Shown piece by piece: positions 9,186 to 18,485 of a DNA stretch of 64,000 nt; position 1 is the first letter of the stretch, and the number at the start of each line of letters is the position of its first letter. The notes beneath the pieces were generated by a model. The model was not told the origin of the DNA and searched no databases. It saw nothing but the letters and a program-made list of their open reading frames with translations. Origin of the DNA: JARRLC01 sp050290865 (lineage in GTDB: Bacteria; Pseudomonadota; Alphaproteobacteria; Rhizobiales; Rhodomicrobiaceae); assembly GCA_050290865.1 (NCBI GenBank), contig JBNKIW010000015.1, positions 22,999 through 86,998 of the forward strand. Reading direction: 5' to 3'. Position numbers and translations under genes: made by a program.

Positions 9186-10289
9186 ATGGCACGGAGCTGG
9201 GGCGTGAAACGTCAGGCCAATGCAGTCGATTTCTGGCGCGGTTTCGCGCTGATCAGCATTTTCGTCAATCATATCCCGGGCATGTATTACGAGAGATTCA
9301 CGCACAAGAATTTCTCCATCTCCGATTCCGCCGATCTGTTCGTCTTCCTGGCGGGCTGGGCGCTGTTCCTCGCGGCCGGGCGATGCGCGGCCACCACGCC
9401 CAGCGGCCAGATCCTCTCGCGACTTGGCGGCAGGGCAATCAAAATCTATGCCGCCCAGATCCTCATCAGCTCCCTGGCCATCGCCATGCTGGCCGGAGCC
9501 GCGCGCCTGTTGGAAAACCCGCTTCTTCTGGAGTGGCACAACGCCGCCGCGATGTTCTACGACCCGGTCGGCGCGCATATCGGGCTCGTGCTGCTAACCT
9601 ACCAGCTCGGCTATTTCGACATCCTGCCGCTCTACGTCGCGCTGATGCTGCTGGCGCCGCTGATCATCCTGATTCACCGCGTCGCGCCGAACTGGCTGCT
9701 GCCGGTCTCGCTCGCGATCTATCTTCTGGCGCTGTCGTTCCGCGTTTCCGTCCCGAGCTGGCCGACGGCCGGACGGTGGTTTTTCAATCCTCTGGCATGG
9801 CAGTTGGTCTTCGTCCTCGGCTTCACGATGGCGCGCGAGGACGGGTTGGGCGGTTTCGTGCGCAGACACATCAGCCAGATCAGGATTGCAGCCGTTCCTT
9901 TCGTTGTCATGGGGGCGGCCATCGTCCTGTTCAGCTGGTGGCCCGATCCGACACAAGTGCCGGAGCCGGTGCTCCTTTTCGTTGCCAGCAAGAGTTACGC
10001 CACGCCTATTCGCGCGATCCAGTTCCTGGCCGTCGTGGCTGTGATGTCGGCGGCCTATCCAGCGATCAGCCGGGCGGTCCCCCGGCTCGACCGCTTCTTC
10101 TCGAAGCTGGGGCGGAATTCGCTGAACGTTTTCTGCGTTGGTTCGCTGGCCAGTCTTTTTGGTCAGATCATGCGTTTCGTCTATAATGGCAGTTTCCTCG
10201 TGGATACGCTGCTGCTGGTGGCGGGCGTAGTGTTGCTTGGGTTCACGGCATGGATCTCGGAATGGTGGAAGCCTGCAAAAAACGGCTGA
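9186..10289 (+). CDS. opgC: OpgC-family membrane protein (periplasmic glucan succinylation type)
   Basis: A 367-residue integral membrane protein with about ten hydrophobic segments. The start (RQANAVDFWRGFALISIFVNHIPG), followed by an SDSADLFVFLAGW block, is the signature of the OpgC_C family, whose members transfer succinyl or other acyl groups to osmoregulated periplasmic glucans. The ATG at 9186 follows a GGAGTGGGG stretch; GTG at 9204 with GGAG seven bases upstream is an alternative. It overlaps the next gene by 40 bases. No glucan synthase gene (opgGH, ndvB) is present in this window, so the acceptor is inferred from the family only. Confidence 0.85.
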   Translation: MARSWGVKRQANAVDFWRGFALISIFVNHIPGMYYERFTHKNFSISDSADLFVFLAGWALFLAAGRCAATTPSGQILSRLGGRAIKIYAAQILISSLAIAMLAGAARLLENPLLLEWHNAAAMFYDPVGAHIGLVLLTYQLGYFDILPLYVALMLLAPLIILIHRVAPNWLLPVSLAIYLLALSFRVSVPSWPTAGRWFFNPLAWQLVFVLGFTMAREDGLGGFVRRHISQIRIAAVPFVVMGAAIVLFSWWPDPTQVPEPVLLFVASKSYATPIRAIQFLAVVAVMSAAYPAISRAVPRLDRFFSKLGRNSLNVFCVGSLASLFGQIMRFVYNGSFLVDTLLLVAGVVLLGFTAWISEWWKPAKNG

Positions 10290-11083
10290 GGATCTGGCAG
10301 TGGGCTGCGGCGGTCACCGTTCTGTTCATGGCGGGGAGCGATGGGCACGCTCAGCCGGAGAACGGCTTGCGGGTACCGCTATCGAAAGAATGCCGAACGT
10401 CTACGCCGACGATCGCCGGCACAGGACGGCTGCCAAATACGCTCAAGGCCCTGAAAAAGCGCAAGATTATCAGAATCTTGACCATCGGGGCGTCGAGCAG
10501 CGCGGGGAGCGATCCGTCGGCGAGCGGCTATCAGGGCACCATCGAAGCGATGCTGGAAAAGATCATCCCCGGTGTTGATGTCCGGATCATCGATCGCGGC
10601 GTTTCCGGCGAACTGGCGCGCGATGCTGCGTGGCGAATGCGGACCGAGGTCGCGTTGACCGAGCCGGATCTAGTTTTGTGGCAGGTCGGCACGAACGACG
10701 CCATGGCGCGTATTCGAGTTGCGGAGTTCACACGCGATCTGCGTGACGGCATCCGCTGGCTGAAGGAGCGCGGCATCGACGTGGTTCTCGTCGGCCAGCA
10801 TTTCGCGCGCCGGATGCGCAGGGACCGTCACTATCAGGCGATCCGGCGCGCAGTTTCGCGCGTGGCCAGGAAGGAGAAGGTGCTGCGTATCACCCGCTAT
10901 GAGGCGATGGAAACTCTGGCGAAACTCCGCCGGGGTGCGATGCCGCCGAACGAATTCGCGGCGACCGAGGAGGGCTACTCCTGTACTGCGGAGTATGTCG
11001 TGAGGGCGATCACTTCCGGCGTGTTCGCCAAGAAGCCCGCGGCGGCCGGCAGGAAGAAGCACTGGCCGGGGCACTCTCGGTAA
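10250..11083 (+). CDS. Exported SGNH/GDSL hydrolase-like protein with a degenerate Asp/His pair
   Basis: A 277-residue protein with an N-terminal hydrophobic signal (LRIWQWAAAVTVLFMAGSDGHA) and an SGNH-hydrolase fold: block I RILTIGASSSAGS near residue 80, RGVSGE (block II Gly) near 121, and WQVGTND (block III Asn) near 144. In the usual C-terminal block (DGxH..D.GY..LA) this protein reads NEFAATEEGYSCTAE, so the catalytic Asp appears as Asn and the His as Ala. It overlaps opgC by 40 bases, which points to a shared role in modifying an exported glycan. ATG 10262 is an equally possible start. Esterase activity is doubtful. Confidence 0.75.
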   Translation: MDLGMVEACKKRLRIWQWAAAVTVLFMAGSDGHAQPENGLRVPLSKECRTSTPTIAGTGRLPNTLKALKKRKIIRILTIGASSSAGSDPSASGYQGTIEAMLEKIIPGVDVRIIDRGVSGELARDAAWRMRTEVALTEPDLVLWQVGTNDAMARIRVAEFTRDLRDGIRWLKERGIDVVLVGQHFARRMRRDRHYQAIRRAVSRVARKEKVLRITRYEAMETLAKLRRGAMPPNEFAATEEGYSCTAEYVVRAITSGVFAKKPAAAGRKKHWPGHSR

Positions 11084-11332
11084 CAGGCGCTCCCGCCCCG
11101 GGGCCGGAGGATGCCGGGACGCGCGCCTTCGTGCGGCGTTCGCGACCGGTCCGTGTTCACGCCCGCGCCATTCAACGCTGGCAGTGCCCGCCGTCTCGCG
11201 CTATGGAGTGGGCCACGCAACCCGCTGTTGGGCGTTGCATCGTCTGACAGCGCTATTATATTGCGCGAGATTCACCTAAGCCGTTCGCGCCCCCGTTCGC
11301 GGGGCGCTCTACTTCCGGGAGGTATGGTACCC

Positions 11333-11758
11333 ATGTTCATTACGGCGGCCTACGCTCAGACTGCTCAGGCGCCAGGGGGGGGGAACGTGCTTTTTCAGAT
11401 GGCGCCGTTCATCCTCATCCTGGTCATCATGTATTTCCTCATCCTGCGACCGCAGCAGAAGAAAATGCAGCAGCATCGCGACATGATCGGCGGGCTCAAG
11501 CGCGGCGACGTGGTGGTGACCGCGGGGGGGCTGGTCGGCAAGGTGACGAAGCTGGCCGGCGATGCCGAATTGCAGGTGGAACTGGCCGAAGGCGTCCGCG
11601 TCCGCGTCATTCGTTCGACGATCAGCGAGGTGCGCACACGCGGCGACGTTCGCGAGGCGGATGCGCGCAAGGCGATGGCCCGCGCCGATGCCGACAATGA
11701 TGACGATGAGACGCCGTCGCCTGCCAACGATTCCGGCGGTTCGAAGAAGGACGCCTGA
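11333..11758 (+). CDS. yajC: YajC, preprotein translocase accessory subunit
   Basis: YajC is the small single-span inner-membrane partner of SecDF. The 141-residue product has the membrane segment MAPFILILVIMYFLIL followed directly by the invariant RPQQKKM, then the LKRGDVVVTAGGLVGKV soluble region. The acidic tail (DADNDDDETPSP) is variable in the family. ATG 11333 is chosen because GGGAGG at 11317-11322 is ten bases upstream; the ATG at 11324 is too close to it. It is 39 bases before secD, the standard yajC-secD-secF order. Confidence 0.95.
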   Translation: MFITAAYAQTAQAPGGGNVLFQMAPFILILVIMYFLILRPQQKKMQQHRDMIGGLKRGDVVVTAGGLVGKVTKLAGDAELQVELAEGVRVRVIRSTISEVRTRGDVREADARKAMARADADNDDDETPSPANDSGGSKKDA

Positions 11759-11797
11759 TTCCCGCCCGACACGCCTCGCTTTGAAAGCCTCTGTGCC

Positions 11798-13408
11798 ATG
11801 CTCTATTTCAATCCCTGGAAGGTCATCGCGATACTCACCATCTCGGTGGCTGCCGTCCTGTTTTCGCTGCCGAACATGTTTTCGCCCGCGCAGCTTCAAA
11901 ATCTCCCCGGCTGGATGCAGATGCGCATGCCGCTGGGGCTCGACCTTCAGGGCGGCTCCTATCTCCTGTTCCAGATGGACGCCGAGGAGCTGCGCAAGGG
12001 CTGGCTGGAAAACCTGACGGGCGATGTCCGCAAGGTTCTCCGTGATGAGAAGATCGGCTATTCCGGCCTCGCGACGGCCAAGGGCGAGGTCCGCGTCAAG
12101 ATTCGCAAGGCCGATCAGGCCGAGACGGCTTACACCAAGCTGAAGGCGCTGTCGCGGCCATCCATAGCCATCTTCGGCCAGGCGACGACGAATGTCGAGG
12201 TCACGCGCGATGGCAACGTCATTACGCTGAAGCCCACGGTCAAAGCGCTGAACGAGCGCATCGGCAATGCCATCGGCGCCGCGATCGAGATCGTGCGCAA
12301 CCGTATCGACCCGAGCGGCACCCGGGAACTCACCATTCAGCGCCAGGGCCGCGACCGCATCCTGCTACAGGTGCCGGGCCTCAAGGATTCCACCGAGTTG
12401 AAGAAGCTCGTCGGCGAAACGGCCAAGCTCACGTTCCAACTGGTGGACACCTCGATGCCGGCGGAGGAGGCGCGGACCGGTAATCCGCCGCCGGGCAGCG
12501 CCGTCTACAAGGCCAAGCCGGGGAGTGAGGATGAATACGGGGAGCGCTATTATCTCCTGCAGAAAGCGGCCATTGTCGGCGGCTCCGATCTCGTGGACGC
12601 CAAGCCCGACTTCGATCAGCGCAACAACGAGCCGGTGGTGTCCTTCCGCTTCAACACGTCGGGCGCGCAGCGTTTCGCCCGGACGACCGAGGAGAATGTC
12701 GGCAAGCCTTTCGCCATCGTGCTCGACGGCGAGGTGATATCCGCTCCTGTCATCCGTGAGCCGATCCGAGGCGGTTCAGGGCAGATTTCAGGCAATTTCA
12801 CCGTCGAGAGCGCCGCGCGGCTGGCGCTCCTCCTGCGCTCCGGCGCGCTGCCTGCGAAGCTGACGGTCGTGGACGAACGGTCCGTCGGCGCCAGCCTCGG
12901 CAAGGACGCCGTCGAAGCGGGGGGAAAGGCGACGCTGATCGCGTTCTTCGCCGTCACCCTCTTCATGGTCCTCGGCTACGGATTTTTCGGCGCCATTTCG
13001 GTCATCGCGCTGATCGTGAACGTGGCCATAATCGTTGCCTGTCTCTCGCTCATGCAGGCCACGCTGACCTTGCCGGGCATCGCCGGTATCGCCCTCACCA
13101 TGGGCGTGGCGGTTGACGCCAACGTGCTGATTTACGAGCGCATGCGCGAGGAACTGCGATCGGGCAAGTCGAACATCCTGGCGCTCGAGGCGGGTTTCTC
13201 CCGCGCCTATGGCACCATCATCGACTCGCATCTGACCGGCCTGCTCGGCGGCCTCATCCTCATGGCGCTCGGCTCCGGCCCCATCAAGGGCTTCGCCGTG
13301 ACGCTGTGCATCGGTACCGTCGCTTCGCTGTTTACCGCGATCACGCTGACCCGTCTCATCATCGCTAGCTGGGTGCGCTGGGCGCGGCCCGCCGTCATTC
13401 CGCTTTAA
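11798..13408 (+). CDS. secD: SecD, protein translocase subunit
   Basis: SecD uses the proton gradient to pull exported proteins through SecYEG in the late stage of translocation. The 536-residue protein has an N-terminal membrane segment (VIAILTISVAAVLFSLP), the LGLDLQGGSYLLFQMD motif near residue 47, the large periplasmic P1 region, and a C-terminal five-span RND-like bundle with GVAVDANVLIYERMREE near residue 430 and the ITLTRLI end. Length matches alphaproteobacterial SecD. It lies 11 bases before secF. Confidence 0.97.
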   Translation: MLYFNPWKVIAILTISVAAVLFSLPNMFSPAQLQNLPGWMQMRMPLGLDLQGGSYLLFQMDAEELRKGWLENLTGDVRKVLRDEKIGYSGLATAKGEVRVKIRKADQAETAYTKLKALSRPSIAIFGQATTNVEVTRDGNVITLKPTVKALNERIGNAIGAAIEIVRNRIDPSGTRELTIQRQGRDRILLQVPGLKDSTELKKLVGETAKLTFQLVDTSMPAEEARTGNPPPGSAVYKAKPGSEDEYGERYYLLQKAAIVGGSDLVDAKPDFDQRNNEPVVSFRFNTSGAQRFARTTEENVGKPFAIVLDGEVISAPVIREPIRGGSGQISGNFTVESAARLALLLRSGALPAKLTVVDERSVGASLGKDAVEAGGKATLIAFFAVTLFMVLGYGFFGAISVIALIVNVAIIVACLSLMQATLTLPGIAGIALTMGVAVDANVLIYERMREELRSGKSNILALEAGFSRAYGTIIDSHLTGLLGGLILMALGSGPIKGFAVTLCIGTVASLFTAITLTRLIIASWVRWARPAVIPL

Positions 13409-13419
13409 AGGAACCGACC

Positions 13420-14367
13420 ATGGTCATCCCGAAGCCGATCATAATCATTCCGCACGACACGAAGATCCCTTTCGTGTCCTTTTTCAGAGTGTGTTTCACT
13501 GCATCGGCCATCCTGCTTCTGGCGACCATCGTCAGTCTCGCCACGGTCGGCCTCAATCTCGGCATCGACTTCCGCGGCGGCACGCTGGTGGAGGCCCGCG
13601 CCAAGGACGGCACAGCCGATGTGGCGGCATTGCGCACGACCGTGAACCGCCTCGGCCTCGGTGACGCCCAGATCCAGGAATTCGGCAATCCGCGCGATGT
13701 CCTGATCCGCGTGGCCGAGCAGCCCGGTGGCGACAAGGCGCAGCAGGAGGCGCTCGCCAAGATCGAGAACGCGATCGCGGGCACCATGGATGTCGTGCGC
13801 AAGGAGGTCGTCGGCGGGACCGTGTCACGCGAGCTGTTGCAACAGGCGCTTCTGGCGCTGACGCTCGCCTGCCTGGGCATCTTCACCTATATCTGGTTCC
13901 GCTTCGAGTGGCAGTTCGCGCTGGGCGCCGTCGTCGCCCTGGTGCATGACGTGCTGCTGACGGTGGGCGTGTTCTCCTTCTTCCAGTTCGATTTCGACCT
14001 GACCATTGTCGCCGCGCTTCTGACCATCCTGGGCTATTCGGTCAACGACACCGTCGTCATCTACGACCGCATCCGCGAGAACCTGCGCAAATACAAGAAG
14101 ATGCCGCTGCCGGATCTGCTCAATCTGTCGGTGAACGAAACGCTGGCGCGGACCCTCATGACGGTCGGCACCACGTTCCTGGCGCTCCTGGCCCTGTACG
14201 TCTTCGGCGGGCCGGTCATTCGCGGTTTCACCTTCGCCATGCTGTTCGGCGTGCTCGTGGGTACCTATTCCTCCATCTTCATCGCGGCGCCGTTCCTCGT
14301 CATGATCGGTGTCAAGCGCGACTGGAGCGGCACGGAGACCGTGGGACGGAGCAGGGTCAGCGCGTGA
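13420..14367 (+). CDS. secF: SecF, protein translocase subunit
   Basis: SecF completes the SecDF-YajC complex. The 315-residue protein has the first membrane span near residues 22-45, the LGIDFRGGTLVEA motif right after it, a short periplasmic domain, and five C-terminal spans containing GYSVNDTVVIYDRIREN (about 206-222) and MTVGTTFLALLALYVFGG. It is followed after 13 bases by the Mth938-like gene, a linkage common in alphaproteobacteria. Confidence 0.97.
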   Translation: MVIPKPIIIIPHDTKIPFVSFFRVCFTASAILLLATIVSLATVGLNLGIDFRGGTLVEARAKDGTADVAALRTTVNRLGLGDAQIQEFGNPRDVLIRVAEQPGGDKAQQEALAKIENAIAGTMDVVRKEVVGGTVSRELLQQALLALTLACLGIFTYIWFRFEWQFALGAVVALVHDVLLTVGVFSFFQFDFDLTIVAALLTILGYSVNDTVVIYDRIRENLRKYKKMPLPDLLNLSVNETLARTLMTVGTTFLALLALYVFGGPVIRGFTFAMLFGVLVGTYSSIFIAAPFLVMIGVKRDWSGTETVGRSRVSA

Positions 14368-14380
14368 GGTGTGACGCAGG

Positions 14381-14761
14381 ATGCAGGGACAGGCGCCGCT
14401 TCTGACGCTCCGGACGCCGATTGACGGCTACGGCTGCGGCGTGTTCCGGCTGGGCGGCATTGAGCATCGCGGCTCATTGATAATCCTGCCTGACGGCGTT
14501 TTCTCCTGGGAGGTGTCCGCCTTCGACGGCATCACGGTCGAGGGGCTTGCCCCCCTGCTGAATGCGGCCGCCGGGCTTCCTTTCATCCTTCTCGGCACAG
14601 GGAATGAGCAAATCTTCCCCGGCGCCGGTATCCGCGATGCCTTCGCCGCACCGGGGATCGGCCTGGAGGTCATGGACACCGGCGCGGCCTGCCGGACCTA
14701 CAATGTTCTGCTGGGTGAAGGCCGTCTTTTCGCCACCGCCCTGATCGCGCTCCCGGAATAG
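14381..14761 (+). CDS. Mth938-like (DUF498/NDUFAF3-type) domain protein
   Basis: A 126-residue soluble protein of the Mth938/AAMDC fold, with the strand IEHRGSLIILPDGVFSWEV, a central LLGTGNEQIFPG turn and VMDTGAACRTYNVLLGEGRLFATALIAL at the end, which are typical family blocks. Bacterial members are usually found directly after secDF, as here, and the mitochondrial relative NDUFAF3 is a complex I assembly factor; the bacterial function is not established. It converges on icd with a gap of 21 bases and no visible terminator between them. Confidence 0.88.
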   Translation: MQGQAPLLTLRTPIDGYGCGVFRLGGIEHRGSLIILPDGVFSWEVSAFDGITVEGLAPLLNAAAGLPFILLGTGNEQIFPGAGIRDAFAAPGIGLEVMDTGAACRTYNVLLGEGRLFATALIALPE

Positions 14762-14782
14762 GCCGGCGCGGCCAGGAGGGCT

Positions 14783-16003
14783 TCAGGACGCCGTGAGCAT
14801 CGCTTTGCGCAGTCCCTTGCTTACCTTGTCGAGGAACCCTTGCGTGGACAGCCAGCCCTGGTGGTCGCCGACGAGCAACGCCAGATCCTTGGTCATGAAC
14901 CCGGCCTCGATCGTCGCCACCGTCGCCTCTTCCAGCGTTGCGGCGAAGCGGGCGAGGTCTGCGTTGCCGTCGAGCTTGGCGCGATGGCCGAGGCCGCGCG
15001 CCCAGGCGAAAATGGACGCCGTGGAATTGGTGGATGTTTCCTGTCCCTGCTGGTGCTGCCGGTAATGGCGCGTGACTGTACCGTGGGCGGCCTCGGCCTC
15101 GACCGTCCGGCCGTCCGGCGTGAGCAGCACGCTGGTCATCAGCCCGAGCGAGCCATAGCCTTGCGCGATCGTGTCGGACTGCACATCGCCATCATAGTTC
15201 TTGCATGCCCAGACATAGCCGCCGGACCATTTCAGCGCTGCTGCGACCATGTCGTCGATGAGCCGGTGCTCGTAGGTCAGGCGCTTCGCGGCGAACTGCT
15301 CTTTGAATTCGCACTCGAAAACCTCCTGGAAAATGTCCTTGAACCGTCCGTCATAGGCTTTGAGGATCGTGTTCTTCGTCGAGAGATAGAGCGGATATTC
15401 GCGCATCAGCGCGTAGTTCATGCTGGCGCGGGCGAAATCGCGGATGGAGTCGTCCAGATTATACATCGCCATGGCCACGCCTGCGGCGGGGAAGTCGAAA
15501 ACCTCTTTCTCGATCGTCTCCCCAGACTCGCCGACCCAGGTCAGCGTCAGCCTGCCCTTGCCGGGCACCTTGAAATCGGTGGCGCGGTACTGGTCGCCAT
15601 AGGCGTGGCGGCCGACGATGATCGGTTTGGTCCAGCCTGGAACGAGGCGCGGAATGTTACGGCACAGGATAGGCTCGCGGAAAATGACGCCGCCCAGGAT
15701 GTTGCGGATCGTGCCGTTCGGCGATTTCCACATCTCCTTCAGGCCGAACTCCGCCACGCGCGCCTCGTCCGGCGTGATCGTCGCGCATTTGACGCCGACG
15801 CCGTGGGTCTTGATCGCGTTGGCGGCATCGATGGTCACCTGATCGCCGGTGGCGTCGCGGTTTTGCACCGACAGATCGAAATAGAGCAGGTTGACGTCGA
15901 GATAGGGATGAATGAGCTTGTCTTTGATAAGCTCCCAGATGATATGGGTCATCTCATCGCCGTCGATATCGACGATGGGGTTGGCGACCTTGATTTTGCC
16001 CAT
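14783..16003 (-). CDS. icd: NADP-dependent isocitrate dehydrogenase
   Basis: This is the eukaryotic-type (dimeric, about 405-residue) NADP isocitrate dehydrogenase of the TCA cycle. The 406-residue product begins KVANPIVDIDGDEMTHIIW, has SPNGTIRNILGG and FREPI near residue 95-110, the IIVGRHAYGDQYRATDF block near 130, and GSLGLMTSVLL and EAAHGTVTRHYRQHQQG near 280-320. ATG 16003 gives the family length and the usual MGKIKV start; an in-frame extension to 16126 looks like untranslated leader. Divergent from the TrmJ-like gene. Confidence 0.96.
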   Translation of the reverse strand: MGKIKVANPIVDIDGDEMTHIIWELIKDKLIHPYLDVNLLYFDLSVQNRDATGDQVTIDAANAIKTHGVGVKCATITPDEARVAEFGLKEMWKSPNGTIRNILGGVIFREPILCRNIPRLVPGWTKPIIVGRHAYGDQYRATDFKVPGKGRLTLTWVGESGETIEKEVFDFPAAGVAMAMYNLDDSIRDFARASMNYALMREYPLYLSTKNTILKAYDGRFKDIFQEVFECEFKEQFAAKRLTYEHRLIDDMVAAALKWSGGYVWACKNYDGDVQSDTIAQGYGSLGLMTSVLLTPDGRTVEAEAAHGTVTRHYRQHQQGQETSTNSTASIFAWARGLGHRAKLDGNADLARFAATLEEATVATIEAGFMTKDLALLVGDHQGWLSTQGFLDKVSKGLRKAMLTAS

Positions 16004-16168
16004 GACTTCTTCAGCCCTCTTGGAAATGCGCGGGTGTCCGCCCCTGATGTTGCGCCGCAGCATAGTCGAGCTATTCCGAGCCGCCAAGTCGCCAATTGAC
16101 GAATACGGGGCCGGAGCCGGGGGCACCCCGAAATTACACCGTCAGCGCAGAGCGGGGAGCGGGTGACA

Positions 16169-16963
16169 ATGGCAGACACGACGGCCGCGCCGGCGCCGGC
16201 CATCATACTCGTCGAGCCTCAACTCGGTGAAAACATCGGACAGGCGGCGCGGGCAATGGCCAATTTCGGCCTCACCGAGTTGCGCCTCGTAGCGCCTCGC
16301 GACGGCTGGCCGAATGAGAAGGCCGTGGCGGCTGCGGCGGGCGCAACGGCGCTTGTCGAGCAGGCAAAGCTCTTCCCCACGCTTGCCGAGGCCATCGCCG
16401 ACCTGCATTTCATCTGCGCGACCACGGCGCGTGTGCGGGAGATGATCAAGCCGGTTCTGTCCCCGGAAAGCGCCGTGAAGACCATCGCCACCCATGCGGC
16501 GGAGAAACAACGCTGCGGGATTCTGTTCGGCCGGGAGCGGTCTGGCCTTGAAAATGACGAAGTTTCCCTTGCGGATGCGTTGGTTATCGCACCGGTCAAT
16601 CCGGCTTTCGCTTCGCTCAATCTTGCTCAGGCGGTTCTGCTCATCGGCTATGAGTGGCGCAAACTGACAGCGGGCACCACCCTCGGACGCGGTACGCAGT
16701 TCGAGACGCCCGCGGTCGAAGGTCTGGGTCGTGGCAAGGCGGTTCCGGCGACACGGGGCGAGTTGATGGATTTCTTCGGTCACATCGAAGGAGAATTAAC
16801 GCTGGCGGGCTTTTTCAAGACTGACGAAAAGCGCGCGAGCATGGTACGTAACATCCGGAATATGTTCGAGCGGGCCTCGCTCACTGGGCAGGAGGTCCGG
16901 ACTTTGCGAGGCATCGTCGCAGCGTTGACCAGTCTGCGGCGTTTCCGCCACAGGGTGAAGTAG
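16169..16963 (+). CDS. TrmJ-like tRNA/rRNA methyltransferase (SPOUT, TrmH family)
   Basis: An SPOUT-fold SAM-dependent 2'-O-ribose methyltransferase. The 264-residue product shows the three SpoU motifs: VEPQLGENIGQAARAMANFG near residue 16, ILFGRERSGLENDE near 120, and ASLNLAQAVLLIGYE near 150, with a helical C-terminal extension carrying FKTDEKRASMVRNIRNMFERA as in TrmJ (Cm32/Um32 of tRNA). ATG 16169 is chosen because GGGGAG lies nine bases upstream. Assignment to TrmJ rather than another TrmH member rests on motif and C-terminal similarity. Confidence 0.88.
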   Translation: MADTTAAPAPAIILVEPQLGENIGQAARAMANFGLTELRLVAPRDGWPNEKAVAAAAGATALVEQAKLFPTLAEAIADLHFICATTARVREMIKPVLSPESAVKTIATHAAEKQRCGILFGRERSGLENDEVSLADALVIAPVNPAFASLNLAQAVLLIGYEWRKLTAGTTLGRGTQFETPAVEGLGRGKAVPATRGELMDFFGHIEGELTLAGFFKTDEKRASMVRNIRNMFERASLTGQEVRTLRGIVAALTSLRRFRHRVK

Positions 16964-17067
16964 GAAGGCAACAGGTGTCATAGTTATGCCGCGTTTATGG
17001 TGTTGCGATTGCCTCGACTTGGTGGCAGCGTAGGCCCTGTGACGAGGCTACAGGGCAGGGGACGAGA

Positions 17068-17655
17068 ATGAAAAATATGGGTAAATTAGCAGTGTTAGCC
17101 TGTCTGTTCGCGAGCGTCGTTTTCGGAACGGCGTTAGCGACCGCGCAGGACAAGGCCACGGCCAAAGGCAACAAGGAATCCTCCGAGCTCAGCCTTAAGT
17201 CGGTGAAGCTTATCACGGGGTTCGCGCTGACGACGATTCCCAGCGAGATCAAGCAGCCCAGTGGCAAGATCCTGAAGATCGACCGCAAAAACCTGAATAA
17301 GGTTCTGGTGCCGCTGGACGATGCCCGCCGGGTGATCATGGTGGCGCGCAATTCCGCGCACGCGCAGATGTGCGATCTTCTCGACGTGCAGGCCGACAAT
17401 TACCTCGCGATGATGAATTCCGAGCGCGCAAAGGGCAAATGGACGCCGGAACAGCTCGTTTTCATCAACCGCCTGCATCTGTTCACTGTGATGTGGCTGT
17501 CGGGCAACGTGAAATTCCTGGCGAAGGACGGCAAGAAGAAGCCGGAGGTGATCTCGGAGTCGAAGCAGCCCGAGAAGAGAACCTGCACGGATGCCGAGAA
17601 AGCCGCGATCAAGGCGCGGATTGACGCCTACGTCAAATCGGCACAGAAATCGTAG
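17068..17655 (+). CDS. Exported protein of unknown function
   Basis: A 195-residue protein with a clear signal peptide (MGKLAVLACLFASVVFGTALATAQD, cleavage likely after residue 26). The mature part is lysine-rich with two cysteines (AQMCDLLD and KRTCTDAE) about 85 residues apart and a predicted helical character. I do not recognise the family. It has a purine-rich GGGGACGAGA site before the ATG and is followed by a strong terminator at 17711, so it is probably a single-gene transcript. Confidence 0.75.
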   Translation: MKNMGKLAVLACLFASVVFGTALATAQDKATAKGNKESSELSLKSVKLITGFALTTIPSEIKQPSGKILKIDRKNLNKVLVPLDDARRVIMVARNSAHAQMCDLLDVQADNYLAMMNSERAKGKWTPEQLVFINRLHLFTVMWLSGNVKFLAKDGKKKPEVISESKQPEKRTCTDAEKAAIKARIDAYVKSAQKS

Positions 17656-17710
17656 CCCTCGGCGGGGCGCCCCGTCGTTGACAGGGACGCCGGGATTCGG
17701 CTATCAGATG

Positions 17711-17743
17711 GAGGGCGGCACCGTTAGGGCCGCCCTCATTTTT
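17711..17743 (+). terminator. Rho-independent terminator
   Basis: Perfect nine-base arms GAGGGCGGC / GCCGCCCTC with a nine-base loop, followed directly by ATTTTT. It ends the transcript of the exported protein gene and insulates rpsD. Confidence 0.85.
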
Positions 17744-17867
17744 CATGCCCGCGGCGGACGTTTAGGGGCGTCCGCCTGTCGTTTTTCTGGACCCGTCCCG
17801 TTCGGTCCGGGGAAAAGCAGGAGGGCATGATCAATTTCCTCAAAGCGATACTCGCCAGGAGAAAGAC

Positions 17868-18485
17868 ATGACCAAGCGCATCAGCGCCAAGCACAAGATC
17901 GATCGCCGTCTCGGCGAAAATATCTGGGGGCGTCCGAAAAGTCCCGTCAACAAGCGCGAATACGGCCCCGGGCAGCACGGCCAGCGCCGCGGCACCAAAC
18001 TCTCGGATTTCGGTGTGCAGCTCCGCGCCAAGCAGAAGCTGAAGGGCTATTACAGCGGCATCAACGAGCGCCAGTTCAAGAACATCTACAAGCAGGCCAC
18101 GCGGCTGAAGGGCGACACCTCGGAGAACCTCATCGGCCTCCTGGAGCGCCGTCTTGCCGCCATCGTCTATCGCGCCAAATTCGTGCCGACCGTGTTTGCC
18201 GCCCGCCAGTTCGTCAGCCACGGCCACGTCCTGGTGAACGGGCAGCGCGTGAACATCCCGAGCTACCGCTGCAAGGTCGGCGACATCATCGAGGTTCGCG
18301 AATCCTCCCGGGGCATGATCCTGGTGCTTGAGGCCGCGCAGAGCGTCGAGCGCGATGTGCCGGACTATCTCGATGTTGACCATTCCAAGATGAAAGCCAC
18401 CTTCCTGCGCGTACCGCAACTCGGAGACGTGCCCTATCCGGTGCGCATGGAGCCGAACCTCGTGGTCGAGTTCTACTCGCGGTAA
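17868..18485 (+). CDS. rpsD: Ribosomal protein uS4
   Basis: Small-subunit protein S4, a primary 16S rRNA binder and translational regulator. The 205-residue sequence starts MTKRISAKHKIDRRLGENIWG, has the FQLRAKQKLKGYY-like helix, the S4 RNA-binding domain (LERRLAAIVYRAKF to GHVLVNGQRVNIPSY, about residues 95-135) and the NLVVEFYSR end. AGGAGAAAGAC precedes the ATG. It stands alone, not in the alpha operon, as is usual in Alphaproteobacteria. Confidence 0.98.
   Translation: MTKRISAKHKIDRRLGENIWGRPKSPVNKREYGPGQHGQRRGTKLSDFGVQLRAKQKLKGYYSGINERQFKNIYKQATRLKGDTSENLIGLLERRLAAIVYRAKFVPTVFAARQFVSHGHVLVNGQRVNIPSYRCKVGDIIEVRESSRGMILVLEAAQSVERDVPDYLDVDHSKMKATFLRVPQLGDVPYPVRMEPNLVVEFYSR

Noticed and set aside
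9176..10186. A 336-residue frame in a second frame over opgC
   Set aside because: Arg/Ala-rich and without domain resemblance, while the opgC frame has clear membrane spans and family motifs.
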